Shown: piece by piece, positions 35,306-44,422 of the stretch | Layout of the letters: every line of letters begins with the position of its first letter | Position numbering within the stretch: the first letter of the stretch is position 1 | Assembly: GCF_001969365.1 (NCBI RefSeq) | Contig: NZ_CP019313.1 | Span: 20,457 to 84,456 of the forward strand | Length of the DNA: 64,000 nucleotides | Direction of reading: 5' to 3' | From: Tateyamaria omphalii | Lineage (GTDB): Bacteria > Pseudomonadota > Alphaproteobacteria > Rhodobacterales > Rhodobacteraceae | Notes under the pieces: model-generated | The model's input: the letters and a program-made list of their open reading frames with translations, nothing else | The model's database searches: none | Told to the model about the DNA's origin: nothing | Translations under genes and position numbers: made by a program

Positions 35306-35993
35306 GCGCGGGCTCCTTCGGCTTGCAAATGGGGAAACTGCCGCAGCGCGCTTTCGGTCAGTTCGGTAAAGCGCTGTGCGGCGGCCACGCTGTCGGCCTT
35401 GGCCCAGCGGTCAAAGATGTTCCACTTCAGCACGTAAATCACCACCGCCTCGAAATCGAAATGATGCCGCCCCGCATGGCGCTGCAGCTGGCGAAAGGTG
35501 ACGTCCAGCAAATGACGCTGCAGCCCCAGCGGATCACCCGCCTCCAAAAGCTGACCGGCCCGCCGCAACCACGGCATCGACCGCTCAAGGCCAAAGGCAG
35601 GGTCGCGCCAATGCGCGGCGATCTGAGAGGTCCAGACGCCATAGCCCCAATCCCCTCGGGCGCCCCTGCCCCACCGTGCCGCATCCGCAACGCGGCCACG
35701 GCGGTGCGCAGCTCCATCCGCTCATCAACAATGCGGCGTAACGTGCGGTTCGGCAGATCGGCCATCACCGCCTTGGCCCGGCCCACAAGCGTGCGCAAAT
35801 CCGACGCACGATCATAAGCCGACCAACTGAGCAGCCCCTCGATGCGCGCCAAAATCTGCGCGTCCCGCGCGGTCAACGCCGACAAACGCCGCTCCAACCG
35901 CAACCGCGACAGCGGTGGACGCTTCGCCACGAACAGCCGCTCCGAACTCGGCAGGCTCGCAACCAGCGCGACATAGGCATCAGGATCAGACAT
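35302..35993 (-). CDS. V-ATPase operon protein of DUF2764 type, frameshifted as sequenced
   Basis: Two frames give one protein of about 230 residues. The first (start 35993, MSDPDAYVALVASLP) carries the ALVASLP opening and long helices. At the G4 run on the coding strand (35652-35655) the frame breaks; adding one G restores GDWGYGVWTSQIAAHWRDPAFGL, which continues into FEAVVIYVLKWNIFDRWAKAD, a DUF2764-like end. Span 692 nt plus one base is exactly 231 codons. DUF2764 genes lie between atpE and atpA in chlamydial and spirochaetal V-ATPase operons, as here. It may take the place of the missing subunit C or F; that is inference. Confidence 0.7.
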
Positions 35994-35995
35994 GG

Positions 35996-36676
35996 CTACT
36001 TGATCACCCCTTCCAGCACGGCGCGAAAGCGCGGTTGCAAATGCTGCATCAGCAGCGCGGCAATGGCCTGATCCGACAGATCCAGCGCCACACCATCGTC
36101 CCCCGCCCGCGCGCGGATACCGCCATGCAGATCACTCGCGGCATAGAGCGTCACGCCCGCCTTCAACTTCTCCTGCGCCAGCCCCAGAACATATTTGGTC
36201 AACGCCCCCGACTGGATGTCATCGGCATTGGCGGTGATGGCCTCCGGCCCCACCACCTCGGCAGGCAGGATCACACTGGCGCCCTCCCCCACCGACGCGG
36301 CCTGCCCGGCCCGGCCCACCAGCTCCAGCACCATCCGGCGCAACATCTCGGGGTCGGACATCTCGGCACTGACCATGCGCTGCACATCCTGCTCGAACTG
36401 GGCCATTAGGGTCGATTTCATGGTCAGAACGGCATCGCGCATCGCCGTGTTCAACGCCTCCTCGCCTGCCCGTGCATACCGGTCGGCGGCCCGCTTCGCC
36501 TCCGCCCGCGTCCTGTCGGCGGCGTCTTCGGCATCGGCCACAATCCGCGCCGCCTCCGCCTGCGCATCGGCCACCAAACGCTCGGCTTCGGCTGTCCCGG
36601 CTGCAACGCCGTCATGGCGCAGCCGCGCGATCAACGCATCGACCCCCTTGGCCGTCTCCTGCTCCGCCGCCATCAC
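35996..36676 (-). CDS. atpE: V/A-type ATPase peripheral stalk subunit E
   Basis: A 226-residue protein. The N-terminal 100 residues are a long alanine- and charge-rich coiled coil (GTAEAERLVADAQAEAARIVADAEDAADRTRAEAKRAADR is the core), followed by a globular C-terminal domain ending DLSDQAIAALLMQHLQPRFRAVLEG. This is the typical layout of subunit E, which forms the stator stalk. The frame starts with GTG at 36676 (overlapping the K stop) or the next codon ATG at 36673. No partner subunit G/H is coded in the operon. Confidence 0.85.
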   Translation of the reverse strand: MMAAEQETAKGVDALIARLRHDGVAAGTAEAERLVADAQAEAARIVADAEDAADRTRAEAKRAADRYARAGEEALNTAMRDAVLTMKSTLMAQFEQDVQRMVSAEMSDPEMLRRMVLELVGRAGQAASVGEGASVILPAEVVGPEAITANADDIQSGALTKYVLGLAQEKLKAGVTLYAASDLHGGIRARAGDDGVALDLSDQAIAALLMQHLQPRFRAVLEGVIK

Positions 36677-37116
36677 GCAATCCCCGCGCTGATCACCAGG
36701 GCAAAGACAAAGGCAAAGACGCCAAACCCCTCGATGATGGCCGCAGGGGCAAGGGCCAGACCAAAGATCTCGGGCTTTTCCTTCGACGCATTGATCGCCG
36801 CGGCACAGGCGCGCCCCTGCCAGATCCCGCAGTAGAGCAGCGCAATGCCCGCCAGCAGCCCCACACCAAACAGGCCCCCCGCATTCTCCACCGTCACCTC
36901 GCGGTTCAGCGTGAACATGATGACAATGCCATAGATCACAAAGGTCGACGGAAAGGCCGAGATGCCGACAAACCGGCCATAGCCGCCCTCGGTCTCAAGC
37001 ATCGCGCCAATGCTCGCCTGCCCCGCAATCGAACACCCGATGGAACTGGCCACGGCCCCCAGGGCCATGGGGGCGAAAATGCCCACCCACCCCAGTGCGA
37101 GTACGAACTCCGTCAT
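36673..37116 (-). CDS. atpK: V/A-type ATPase membrane rotor subunit K (proteolipid)
   Basis: A 147-residue, four-helix proteolipid from the ATG at 37116 (MTEFVLAL), preceded by AGGAGG and overlapping the subunit I stop as ATGA. The ion-binding glutamate is Glu129 in helix 4 (APAAIIEGFG), with Gln100 in helix 3 (GIWQGRA). In helix 2 the motif is FPSTFVIYG: compared with the sodium site of Enterococcus NtpK (T64, Q65, Y68, Q110, E139), Thr and Tyr are kept but Gln65 is Phe59. Loss of that glutamine suggests proton rather than sodium coupling, though this is not decisive. Confidence 0.9.
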   Translation of the reverse strand: MTEFVLALGWVGIFAPMALGAVASSIGCSIAGQASIGAMLETEGGYGRFVGISAFPSTFVIYGIVIMFTLNREVTVENAGGLFGVGLLAGIALLYCGIWQGRACAAAINASKEKPEIFGLALAPAAIIEGFGVFAFVFALVISAGIA

Positions 37117-38906
37117 TCCTGAACCTCCTTGCGGGCAAACGCGCGAAAGACGACGCCTTCCTCGGGCAGACCCCATTTGTAAAACTCGATGAAGTTAAGC
37201 CGCAGGCCGTGGACCACCCCGCTCATCATGGCGAGGGCAAAGTTCAGCACGTGACCGATGATGAAAATCAGCAGTCCGCCCAGCAGGGCAAGGCCAGACC
37301 CCGACGCCATCACATCCGCCGCCAGCCCGTTGAACGTGATCGCCAGCGACGCCGACGCCAGCCCAAGCGCAAAGAGGCGCATATAGGACAGCACATCACC
37401 AAACATACCCATCAGCCCGGCGGCCCCCTTGAGCGCATCAAATCCGCGCCAAAGCCAGTCGGTGGGCTGCGTGACAGGCCGGTCACTGGCAAACCACATG
37501 ACCAGAAGCACCCCCAGCACCATCAGCGCCCCGCCCACGCTGCGGGGCGCCCCCTCAAGCCCGCCGATCCACAGCGTCGCCCCACCAATCAGCAGCGCGA
37601 TCCACCCCAGATTGCCAAACCGGCTGCGCGTCGCCTTCGCGGCAAAGGCCATCGCATTGGCAAAGCAGATGTGCAGCACCCCGATCAGGATCGACAGGGT
37701 CATCATCGTGTCAAAATCGTTCAGATCCAGAAATGCAAAGCCGCCCAGCACGCCCTGCTCGGGTGGACCAAAGCCGAAATAGCTGCCGACGATCACACCA
37801 AAGGCCACCGTCGCCGCCGCCAGATACAGGCCCATCCGCCGCCACGCGCGTAGCGCAGCGGTGGCCCCCAACCGGCGCCAAAATACCAGCACAAGCAGCC
37901 CCACAACGATGCCATAGCCCGCATCCGCCACGATCATGGCAAAGAACAGGGCAAAGGACAGCATCAGCATCCGCGTCGGATCCCAGGCCCCATAATGCGG
38001 GGTCTGGTAAAAGGTCGCCAGATCCACACCCGCACCGGCGTCATCCGGCTGGACCAGCAAGGTGGGTGGCGTGTCCCCCTGCCCCGGCGCCTCGATCAAC
38101 ACGGCCAGACCCAGATCGGCACAGGTCTGTTCCACCTCGGGCACCCGCGCCTCGGGCACCCAGCCCTGCACCGCAAACAGGTCCGGATCGCGCAAGGCCT
38201 GCGTGTCGGCAAAGGCACGCTCGGCCAACGTCTCCGCCTCCGACAACTTGCCGCGCAGCAGGGTCAGATACCGCGTCAGCGCCATCCGCTCCCCCAGCAG
38301 GGTCTCGATCTCGATCTCGGCCGTCTCCAGCTCCGCCTCAAGCACACGGCCCGGCTTCGACCCCAGATGCACACGCGGCACGGGCAGCAGATCAACGGGT
38401 GGCTCCTCCGGACTCAGCACAACGACAAACAGGTGCCGCGTGTCCTGACCGACAATCTCCCACGGCAGGTCCACCATTTGCAGCGCCGCGCGGTGCTTCA
38501 CCGGCAATTGCCAGAACCACAGCCGCTGCCCGGCCAGGCTCTCCAGCGGCGGAAACTCGAAATCCCCCCACGGCTCCATACGCGCCAACCGATTGGCCAG
38601 CGCATCCCGCCGGTCCCGCGCCGCGCGCAACCGGTCCTTCAGCGCCAGCACATCAACCACAAAACCCTGCACGTCGAACGCGGGATCGCTGCGCACCTGC
38701 CGCCGCGGCCCCGGCACCACAGCCAGAAAGCGCAGCGCCTTATAGGCATCCTCCGCCTCCCGGCTCACCCGCTTCTCCGCCCGCGTCTCGACCGGCGCCA
38801 GCGGCAGCAGGTGCATCACGCCCAGATCCTGCAACCGCGTCAGCGCCGCATCCTGCGCCGCCACAGGCCCGACAAGGCTCAGCTTTTTCAGGGGCGCGAT
38901 GCTCAT
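37113..38906 (-). CDS. atpI: V/A-type ATPase membrane subunit I (a-subunit)
   Basis: A 597-residue protein with an N-terminal soluble half (residues 1-290, two-strand/helix stalk-binding domain; starts [14 protein letters not shown]) and a C-terminal half with about seven helices. The PTLLVQPDDAG, FYQTPHYGAWDPTRMLMLSFALFFAMIVADAGYG junction is diagnostic for subunit I. The GDVLSYMRLFALGLASASLA segment carries the essential arginine facing the rotor. It overlaps genes D and K by 4 nt each. Slightly shorter than many homologues (about 620-660). Confidence 0.93.
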   Translation of the reverse strand: MSIAPLKKLSLVGPVAAQDAALTRLQDLGVMHLLPLAPVETRAEKRVSREAEDAYKALRFLAVVPGPRRQVRSDPAFDVQGFVVDVLALKDRLRAARDRRDALANRLARMEPWGDFEFPPLESLAGQRLWFWQLPVKHRAALQMVDLPWEIVGQDTRHLFVVVLSPEEPPVDLLPVPRVHLGSKPGRVLEAELETAEIEIETLLGERMALTRYLTLLRGKLSEAETLAERAFADTQALRDPDLFAVQGWVPEARVPEVEQTCADLGLAVLIEAPGQGDTPPTLLVQPDDAGAGVDLATFYQTPHYGAWDPTRMLMLSFALFFAMIVADAGYGIVVGLLVLVFWRRLGATAALRAWRRMGLYLAAATVAFGVIVGSYFGFGPPEQGVLGGFAFLDLNDFDTMMTLSILIGVLHICFANAMAFAAKATRSRFGNLGWIALLIGGATLWIGGLEGAPRSVGGALMVLGVLLVMWFASDRPVTQPTDWLWRGFDALKGAAGLMGMFGDVLSYMRLFALGLASASLAITFNGLAADVMASGSGLALLGGLLIFIIGHVLNFALAMMSGVVHGLRLNFIEFYKWGLPEEGVVFRAFARKEVQE

Positions 38907-39499
38907 GCCGCCCCCCGCTTGCGCTTGGCGATCTTCGACCGGGTGACGGCGCTCGTCTGCTCGTCGCTCAGGTAGATACGGATCTTCTTGATGTTGGCGC
39001 GGGCGGTCGGGATCAGCACCTTGTCAAACAGGTTCAGCCGCTGGGTCACGGTCTTCACGGCCCCATCCAGCACCTCGACCCGCTGCCGCGCCACCTGGAC
39101 CCGCAGCCGCGCCGTCAGCATGTCGTGCAACAGGTGCGTCACATGATCGACCCAATGGGGCAGAACCATGGGCGAATAGGGGCGCACCGTCACCTCGATC
39201 CGGTCAAGGACCGGCAGGCAGGTGCCCACCACGTTCTCCTCGGCCAGATGGTAATCGGTCAACTCCACCAACCCGCCCAGATCAATGTCGCGATTGCTCA
39301 GCATCGGCACATCGCGGCCCACCTGTGCGGCCAGCCGATCCACCTCCGCCTGCAACGCCGCGACCTCTGCCACCGCCTTCGCGCGCTCCGCCATCAACTG
39401 CTGGCGCTTCAGATCCAGCGAAGGCAAAAACCGCTCGTAGCTGCGCAACTGCGCCGCCTCGCGGGCCAGCGACGATTTATTCAGCTGCAACCGCGCCAT
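38903..39499 (-). CDS. atpD: V/A-type ATPase central stalk subunit D
   Basis: A 198-residue protein made of two long helices, with the family's N-terminus ([24 protein letters not shown], core LNKSSL) and C-terminus ([28 protein letters not shown]). It is the rotor shaft inside the A3B3 head. It overlaps the end of gene B by 23 nt and gene I by 4 nt, so translation is coupled. Subunit F, which usually binds D, is not found. Confidence 0.93.
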   Translation of the reverse strand: MARLQLNKSSLAREAAQLRSYERFLPSLDLKRQQLMAERAKAVAEVAALQAEVDRLAAQVGRDVPMLSNRDIDLGGLVELTDYHLAEENVVGTCLPVLDRIEVTVRPYSPMVLPHWVDHVTHLLHDMLTARLRVQVARQRVEVLDGAVKTVTQRLNLFDKVLIPTARANIKKIRIYLSDEQTSAVTRSKIAKRKRGAA

Positions 39500-40838
39500 G
39501 CGACCCCTTGGGGAAATACGTGTCGATCAGGGTCTGCTTCATCAGCAACTGTTCGGGGGCAAAGCACTCGGCCAAGGTCTGCCAGCACAGATCCAGCGCC
39601 TCCTCCAGCGGGATGGACACGTTGATGTCCATGAACCGCGCCCGGAACAGGTCACCGAACTTCAAAACCTGCCGGTCATAGTCCGACAATTCAAAGGCCA
39701 TCGCCTGTTTCTGGGCCGCATCCCGCGCCTCGGAGTAAAACCGGATCATCGTGTTCATGATCTGGCCGTGATCCTCGCGCGTGGTCTTGCCCACCACGTT
39801 CTGTTTCAGGCGGGACAGGCTGCCAAACGGGTCGATCACGCCGGAATGCAGATAGAACTGCCCCTCGGTGATGTAGCCGGTGTTGTCGGGCACCGGATGG
39901 GTGACATCATTGCCGGGCATGGTCGTCGCAGCCAGAATGGTGACCGACCCACCCTTGGCATAGTCACACGCCTTCTCATACCGCCGCGCCAACTCGCTAT
40001 AGAGGTCGCCCATATAGCCGCGCTGCGACGGCACACGCTCCTGACTGATGCCAACCTCCTTCATCGCATCGGCATAGGCGGTCATGTCGGTCAGCAGGAC
40101 CAGCACGCGCTTGCCCTCCTCCACCGCGAACTTCTCGGCCACGGCCAGGGCCAGATCGGGCACCAGCAACCGCTCGACCAGCGGATCGGACGCCTGATTG
40201 ACGAACATGACCGTGCGCGAAAACACCCCCGCATCCTCGAACGACTGCCGGAAGGTGTGGAAGTCGTCAAAGATCAGGCCCATGCCGCCAAACACGACCA
40301 CATCCGCATCCGCCTGAATGCCGATGCGGGCCAGAAACGGGTTATAGGGCTCGCCCGACACGGAAAAGATCGGAATCTTCTGGCTTTCGACCAGCGAATT
40401 GAACACGTCGATCATCGGCACATCGGTGCGGATCATGCGCTTGGGCACGATCCGCTCGGCCGGGTTCACCGACGGCCCGCCAATGTCATAGCGCGGCTCA
40501 CCGCTCAGATCGGGGCCGCCATCCACCGGCGCCCCTGCCCCGTCAAAGACACGGCCCAGAATGTTGCCGGAATAAGGCACCTGCATCGGATGACCCAGAA
40601 ACGTCGCACTCGCCCCGGTCGAAATCCCCTTGGTCCCCGAAAACACCTGCAAGGTGACGGTATCGCGCGCAATCCGAATGACTTGCGCCAACGAAGACGC
40701 CCCATCGACACTTTTCACCACCGCCAAATCGCCATAGCGCACCACGCTGCCCGCGTCCGCACCCTCGGGCACGCGAACCTTCAGCGTGTCGCCGACAATC
40801 TCCAGCACCTGCGAATAGCGGATCAGCTCACGTACCAT
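39477..40838 (-). CDS. atpB: V/A-type ATPase regulatory subunit B
   Basis: A 453-residue non-catalytic head subunit. It lacks a true Walker A loop, as expected ([16 protein letters not shown] in its place), and keeps family blocks [70 protein letters not shown] and [34 protein letters not shown]. It overlaps the carbamate kinase gene by 11 nt and subunit D by 23 nt. Confidence 0.94.
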   Translation of the reverse strand: MVRELIRYSQVLEIVGDTLKVRVPEGADAGSVVRYGDLAVVKSVDGASSLAQVIRIARDTVTLQVFSGTKGISTGASATFLGHPMQVPYSGNILGRVFDGAGAPVDGGPDLSGEPRYDIGGPSVNPAERIVPKRMIRTDVPMIDVFNSLVESQKIPIFSVSGEPYNPFLARIGIQADADVVVFGGMGLIFDDFHTFRQSFEDAGVFSRTVMFVNQASDPLVERLLVPDLALAVAEKFAVEEGKRVLVLLTDMTAYADAMKEVGISQERVPSQRGYMGDLYSELARRYEKACDYAKGGSVTILAATTMPGNDVTHPVPDNTGYITEGQFYLHSGVIDPFGSLSRLKQNVVGKTTREDHGQIMNTMIRFYSEARDAAQKQAMAFELSDYDRQVLKFGDLFRARFMDINVSIPLEEALDLCWQTLAECFAPEQLLMKQTLIDTYFPKGSHGAVAAE

Positions 40839-41802
40839 GGCGCACCTGCTGTCCCGTCGCCGCGCCGTGCAGGGGTGCGGCCTCGTGAAAGGTGATGCCG
40901 GTCACGTCCGGCGAAATCACCGTGCCCCCCTCCCCCGCCACCATCGCGCTCAGGTCAGACACCGCGCCGATGGCCGCCACCTTGCCTGTGGCGCGCACGA
41001 ACTGACAGGCGGCGGCGACCTTGATGCCCATGGTCCCTGCCGCAAACCCATGCCGTTCCAGCGCCTCGGGCGACGCCGTCCTGACCGCGCGCTGATCGGC
41101 AGTGCCCCAGTCCAGAAACACGGCACCCACATCGGTGGCGGCAATGAACATATCGGCGCCGACCTCCCGCGCCAAAAGCTCGGCGGCAAAATCGCGATCG
41201 ACAACCGCCTCGACCGCCACCAGATCGCCCGCATCATTGTAGGCGGTGGGAACGCCCCCGCCGCCTGCACAGATAACAAGCGTGCCCTGTTCGACCAGCC
41301 ACTGCAGGGGGCGCTTCTGAAAAATACGGCGCGGGCGCAGGGCGGCAACGGCACGGCGCCACCCTGCCCCATCGGCGCGCATCTCCCACCCTGTCCGGGC
41401 AACGATGCGCTCCGCCTCCGCCCGGTCATGGACAGGGCCGACACAACAGGTCGGCTCGTCAAAGGCCGGGTCATCCAGATCCACCTCAATCATGGGGATC
41501 AGGGTCGCAATCGGCGTATCAAACGGCAGCCAATTGCCCAATTCCTGCTCAAGCATATAGCCCGTCAGGCTCTCGGTCTGCGCGCCCAGCACATCCCGCG
41601 GAAGGGCCCCGCCGTGCTCAGCCTGCAGCGCCAGAACACCGGCCTGCGGCCCGTCTCCATGGGCGACGATCAACTGATGCTCCAACGCGATCCGGGCCAG
41701 CGCCTTGGCGGCACAGACCAAATTGGCCCGCTGATCGTCCGCACCCAGATCACGCTCCGCACCCAAAAGGGCGGTTCCGCCCAAAGCCGTTACAATACGC
41801 AT
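40828..41802 (-). CDS. arcC: Carbamate kinase-like enzyme heading the V-ATPase operon
   Basis: A 324-residue amino-acid-kinase-fold enzyme from ATG 41802 ([13 protein letters not shown]). Carbamate kinase features are [74 protein letters not shown] and [12 protein letters not shown]. It moves phosphate between carbamoyl phosphate and ADP. It overlaps atpB by 11 nt, so it belongs to the ATPase operon. No arginine deiminase or carbamoyltransferase genes are near. An ATP-making enzyme co-expressed with an ion-pumping ATPase is unusual; the reason is unknown. Confidence 0.88.
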   Translation of the reverse strand: MRIVTALGGTALLGAERDLGADDQRANLVCAAKALARIALEHQLIVAHGDGPQAGVLALQAEHGGALPRDVLGAQTESLTGYMLEQELGNWLPFDTPIATLIPMIEVDLDDPAFDEPTCCVGPVHDRAEAERIVARTGWEMRADGAGWRRAVAALRPRRIFQKRPLQWLVEQGTLVICAGGGGVPTAYNDAGDLVAVEAVVDRDFAAELLAREVGADMFIAATDVGAVFLDWGTADQRAVRTASPEALERHGFAAGTMGIKVAAACQFVRATGKVAAIGAVSDLSAMVAGEGGTVISPDVTGITFHEAAPLHGAATGQQVRHGT

Positions 41803-42423
41803 CCTCAGCGGCCCCCTGCCCCACACATATTGCATCGCAAGGCACCGATACGCCCGCCACGCCCCGTGCGGGCAGCGCGCGGCAGCGGCGGCACAGTCAG
41901 TGCAAACAGCATGGTATGACCCGCTTTCGGACGCTGCATCTTTCCCACGTCAATGGCCTGTCGGGCATGCGCGGCACCGCACATGCTGGCGCGCACTCTA
42001 GGCATGGGGGACCGGGGCGAATTGACCTGCGTCAACTCCCTGCGCGTTCCGCTCAAACTTGCCGCTGCGTCACCTTACGGCCCAGGCGGAGTGCTGCCAG
42101 CGGTTGCAAAAGACAGCACGGGTTCAGACGCCCTGGCGGAGACCCAGATCGCAGCCCACCTGCCTTCAGATCACTGTCAGGATCGGACCCAAGCCCAAAG
42201 CGCCGGCCCAACAAGACGCCCCTCCCGGCGGGCCGGTCCTGGACCGGTTGTGTGTCGGGTTTGCGGGACTTTGCTGCCGTTTGCTGCAAACGCACCAATG
42301 TCTGGATTAGAAAATTCCAAGAAGCGAATGGGTGTGTTCGGAACGCGCTTGTGGGTGTGGTGACGTGTAGCCATTATCGGCTGCACTAAGATGAATTAGA
42401 AACAACACGTATGAAGGTAGAAT
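41803..42423. other. Intergenic stretch between the V-ATPase operon and the replication region
   Basis: About 620 nt. It must hold the ATPase operon promoter on the minus strand. Frames on both strands lack family signatures and ribosome-binding sites. From about 42380 on, the DNA turns distinctly AT-richer, marking the edge of the small island with two zinc-ribbon ORFs. Confidence 0.5.
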
Positions 42424-42753
42424 ATGGCAAAGAAGGCCGCGAGATTAAGCGATATGGTGTCGTCGTTCGGAGAAACCACACTGCATTGCCCTGCTTGTGA
42501 CGGGTTTTACCTCCACCAAGGGCGCACTGAAGTTTTCAATCGGGGTGAGGATGAGAACGAGGGAACGCACGTCGTCATTGAAGGTGATAATGTTCAGACC
42601 AACCGCGATCTAGCGGGCAATCCGAGCAGTCGCCGTCACGGTCTAACTATTCATTTCACCTGTGAAAACTGCCCTGCCGAAGTGCAAATGCACGTCTATC
42701 AACACAAAGGAAACACGTTTGTAGGCATGGAATATCAGGACGGCGAAGCATGA
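42424..42753 (+). CDS. Hypothetical zinc-ribbon protein
   Basis: A 109-residue protein that I do not recognise. It has two CxxC knuckles, Cys22/Cys25 (HCPACDGFYLHQG) and Cys80/Cys83 (FTCENCPAEV), which would form one zinc ribbon across a beta-rich domain. There is no signal peptide. Codon use and base composition are clearly more AT-rich than in the flanking operons. Its stop overlaps the next gene as ATGA, which supports both being real. It lies just left of the replication origin. Confidence 0.65.
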   Translation: MAKKAARLSDMVSSFGETTLHCPACDGFYLHQGRTEVFNRGEDENEGTHVVIEGDNVQTNRDLAGNPSSRRHGLTIHFTCENCPAEVQMHVYQHKGNTFVGMEYQDGEA

Positions 42754-42989
42754 ATAAAGTCTGCCCTGCTGGAGATTGTTCGGGTGGAACCGTCGGTCGT
42801 CAAAGCGATATGAGCGAAGGTATGCTTGAGAAACTTCCCAAGGAGCATAGAGACGCTGTCGGGAGGCCGAAGCGTTGCTCATATTGTGGGTGCGTCTACG
42901 ACGGCGCTACCAAGCAGATTTTTGGTTTCTATGATAACTATAACTTGGGCCAAGGCTGGAAACCTAGCCGACACATTTCGGAATCTTAG
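42750..42989 (+). CDS. Hypothetical small zinc-ribbon protein
   Basis: A 79-residue protein of unknown function. Cysteines at 5, 10, 43, 46 and 48 (VCPAGDCSGG and KRCSYCGCVYDG) could bind zinc. Translation is probably coupled to the gene before it through the ATGA overlap. Low GC compared with the neighbourhood suggests recent arrival. A role in DNA binding or nucleic-acid metabolism is possible but not shown. Confidence 0.6.
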   Translation: MNKVCPAGDCSGGTVGRQSDMSEGMLEKLPKEHRDAVGRPKRCSYCGCVYDGATKQIFGFYDNYNLGQGWKPSRHISES

Positions 42990-43172
42990 ATATTTTTCTA
43001 GTTTCACGGCGTCCTCAAGGACGTTCCCGAAGACATATATGTAGCAGCCATTCGCGGCGGTGCAGAACTCGGCCAAATGGGCTCAAACCGGACCCTCGCC
43101 CGCACCGCCAGACACAACCACTATCTTGCGTCTTGTGCCGAAAAACACCGACACAACAACATGTTGAAAATA

Positions 43173-43238
43173 TCGGTACATCGGGAACAGAAAACTCGGT
43201 ATAACGGGAACACATCAGATTCGGTACATCGGGAACAG
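43173..43238 (+). repeat. Three direct iterons upstream of the replication initiator
   Basis: Three 18-bp direct repeats begin at 43173, 43196 and 43221, 23 and 25 nt apart. The first and third are TCGGTACATCGGGAACAG; the middle one, TCGGTATAACGGGAACAC, differs at four positions. The last copy ends 2 nt before the GTG start codon and so covers the ribosome-binding site. Initiator binding here would shut off its own synthesis, the usual autoregulation. A weaker inverted copy (12 matching bases) may lie near 43021-43038. Confidence 0.88.
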
Positions 43239-43240
43239 AC

Positions 43241-44314
43241 GTGACAGACAAACAAGTGGACCTCTTCCTCGATCAGCTCGCCGACGCGCCTGTCAAGGAC
43301 GAGCGTGCGCTGATGGAATTTCCGTTCTTCTCCCTCCAGAAACGCCCCCGCATGACGCCCTTCATCTTCGATGACGGCACCGTCAAGATCGAGATCCAGC
43401 CGGGCCACAAGGGCATCGCGACCATCTGGGACAAGGACATCCTGATCTACCTCACCTCGCTGGTGAACGAACGCATCGAAAACGGCCGCTTCGACGCCGA
43501 CGCCTCCAGCACCATCCAGGACCGCACGATCACCTTCTCGGCCTACGACTTCCTGAAAGTCACCGGCCGCAGCTCCGGCAAGCGCGCCTACGAGCTGTTC
43601 CTCGACGCACTTGACCGCCTCCGCTCGACCAACATCCTCACCAACATCACTGCAGGCGACGAACGCGAACGCCGCGGGTTCGGCTGGATCGAAGACTGGC
43701 GCGTCATCGAACGCACCAACCGCCGCGGGCAAAAGGTGATGGGCGCGGTCGAGGTCACCATGAACCGCTGGATGTTCAACGCCATCGTCAAGGACCGGCG
43801 CGTGCTGACCATCAACCGCGATTATTTCCGCCTCTCCAAAGGGTTGGAACGCCGGCTGTATGAACTTGCCCGCAAACACGTGGGCCGCCAGCCCGAATGG
43901 TATATCGGCATCAAGCGACTCGCGGAAAAATGCGGCTCCATCGACACCGAACGCAAATTCAAGTTCCGCATCAACGAGATTTGCGAGGCCGGAACCATCC
44001 CCGACTACCACGTGCAGATCGTGGACCCCTCCACCGTCTCCACCCCGTTCAAGACCAAGGGCAAGCAGGCGCTTGTCCGCTTCCAACCCAAATTCGACGA
44101 CCAAAATGTTCCCGATGTACCGATAGCGGTGAACCTCGATGTCGCCCATTCGGTCCTCACGGAGGTCAAGCACGCCAACCCCGAATACGACATCCAGTAC
44201 ATCCTCTCCGCCTGGCAGGATTGGGCGTCGAAAAAGGACGAACCGGTCAAAAACCCCAACGCCGCCTTCCGCGCATTCGCCAAAAAGTACATCGAGGCGA
44301 ATCCGATCTGGTGA
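43241..44314 (+). CDS. repA: Plasmid replication initiator, RPA/RepA type
   Basis: A 357-residue initiator from a GTG start. The sequence follows replication initiator protein A (RPA, PF10134-like): RALMEFPFFSLQKRPR, DDGTVKIEIQPGHKGIATIWDKDILIYL, ISFSAYDFLKVTGR-like ITFSAYDFLKVTGRSSGKRAYELFLDALDRL, FRLSKGLERRLYELARKHVG, WYIGIKRLAEKCGS. Such initiators bind iterons and open the origin; they are known from Roseobacter-group plasmids. Iterons stand on both sides: three just before the start and five beginning 2 nt after the stop. It is not RepC, although the ParA/ParB proteins 6 kb away look like RepA/RepB of repABC plasmids. Confidence 0.88.
   Translation: MTDKQVDLFLDQLADAPVKDERALMEFPFFSLQKRPRMTPFIFDDGTVKIEIQPGHKGIATIWDKDILIYLTSLVNERIENGRFDADASSTIQDRTITFSAYDFLKVTGRSSGKRAYELFLDALDRLRSTNILTNITAGDERERRGFGWIEDWRVIERTNRRGQKVMGAVEVTMNRWMFNAIVKDRRVLTINRDYFRLSKGLERRLYELARKHVGRQPEWYIGIKRLAEKCGSIDTERKFKFRINEICEAGTIPDYHVQIVDPSTVSTPFKTKGKQALVRFQPKFDDQNVPDVPIAVNLDVAHSVLTEVKHANPEYDIQYILSAWQDWASKKDEPVKNPNAAFRAFAKKYIEANPIW
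44106..44123 (-). repeat. Inverted iteron copy inside the initiator gene
   Basis: ATGTTCCCGATGTACCGA is the exact reverse complement of the iteron (TCGGTACATCGGGAACAT). It lies within the coding sequence (Asn-Val-Pro-Asp-Val-Pro) about 190 nt before the downstream iteron array. It could serve as an extra, oppositely oriented binding site for handcuffing or control. Confidence 0.7.
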
Positions 44315-44315
44315 C

Positions 44316-44422
44316 TCGGTACTTCGGGAACATTCCCTCGGTACATCAGGAACAACCCATTCGGTACATCAAGAACAGATCTTCGGTACAACAGGAACGC
44401 ATCTTCGGTACATCAGGAACGC
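44316..44422 (+). repeat. Five direct iterons downstream of the initiator gene
   Basis: Five 18-bp copies begin at 44316, 44338, 44361, 44383 and 44405, with 22-23 nt period (two helical turns, so all face the same side). Consensus TCGGTACATCAGGAAC; the copies differ in the ATCGGG/ATCAGG/ATCAAG/AACAGG core. They start 2 nt after the initiator stop. A regular array like this is the core of an iteron origin. Confidence 0.92.

Noticed and set aside
42990..43172. Minus-strand frame (42879-43076) reading MAEFCTAANGCYIY
   Set aside because: It runs antisense through the second zinc-ribbon gene and into the iteron leader; no ribosome site.
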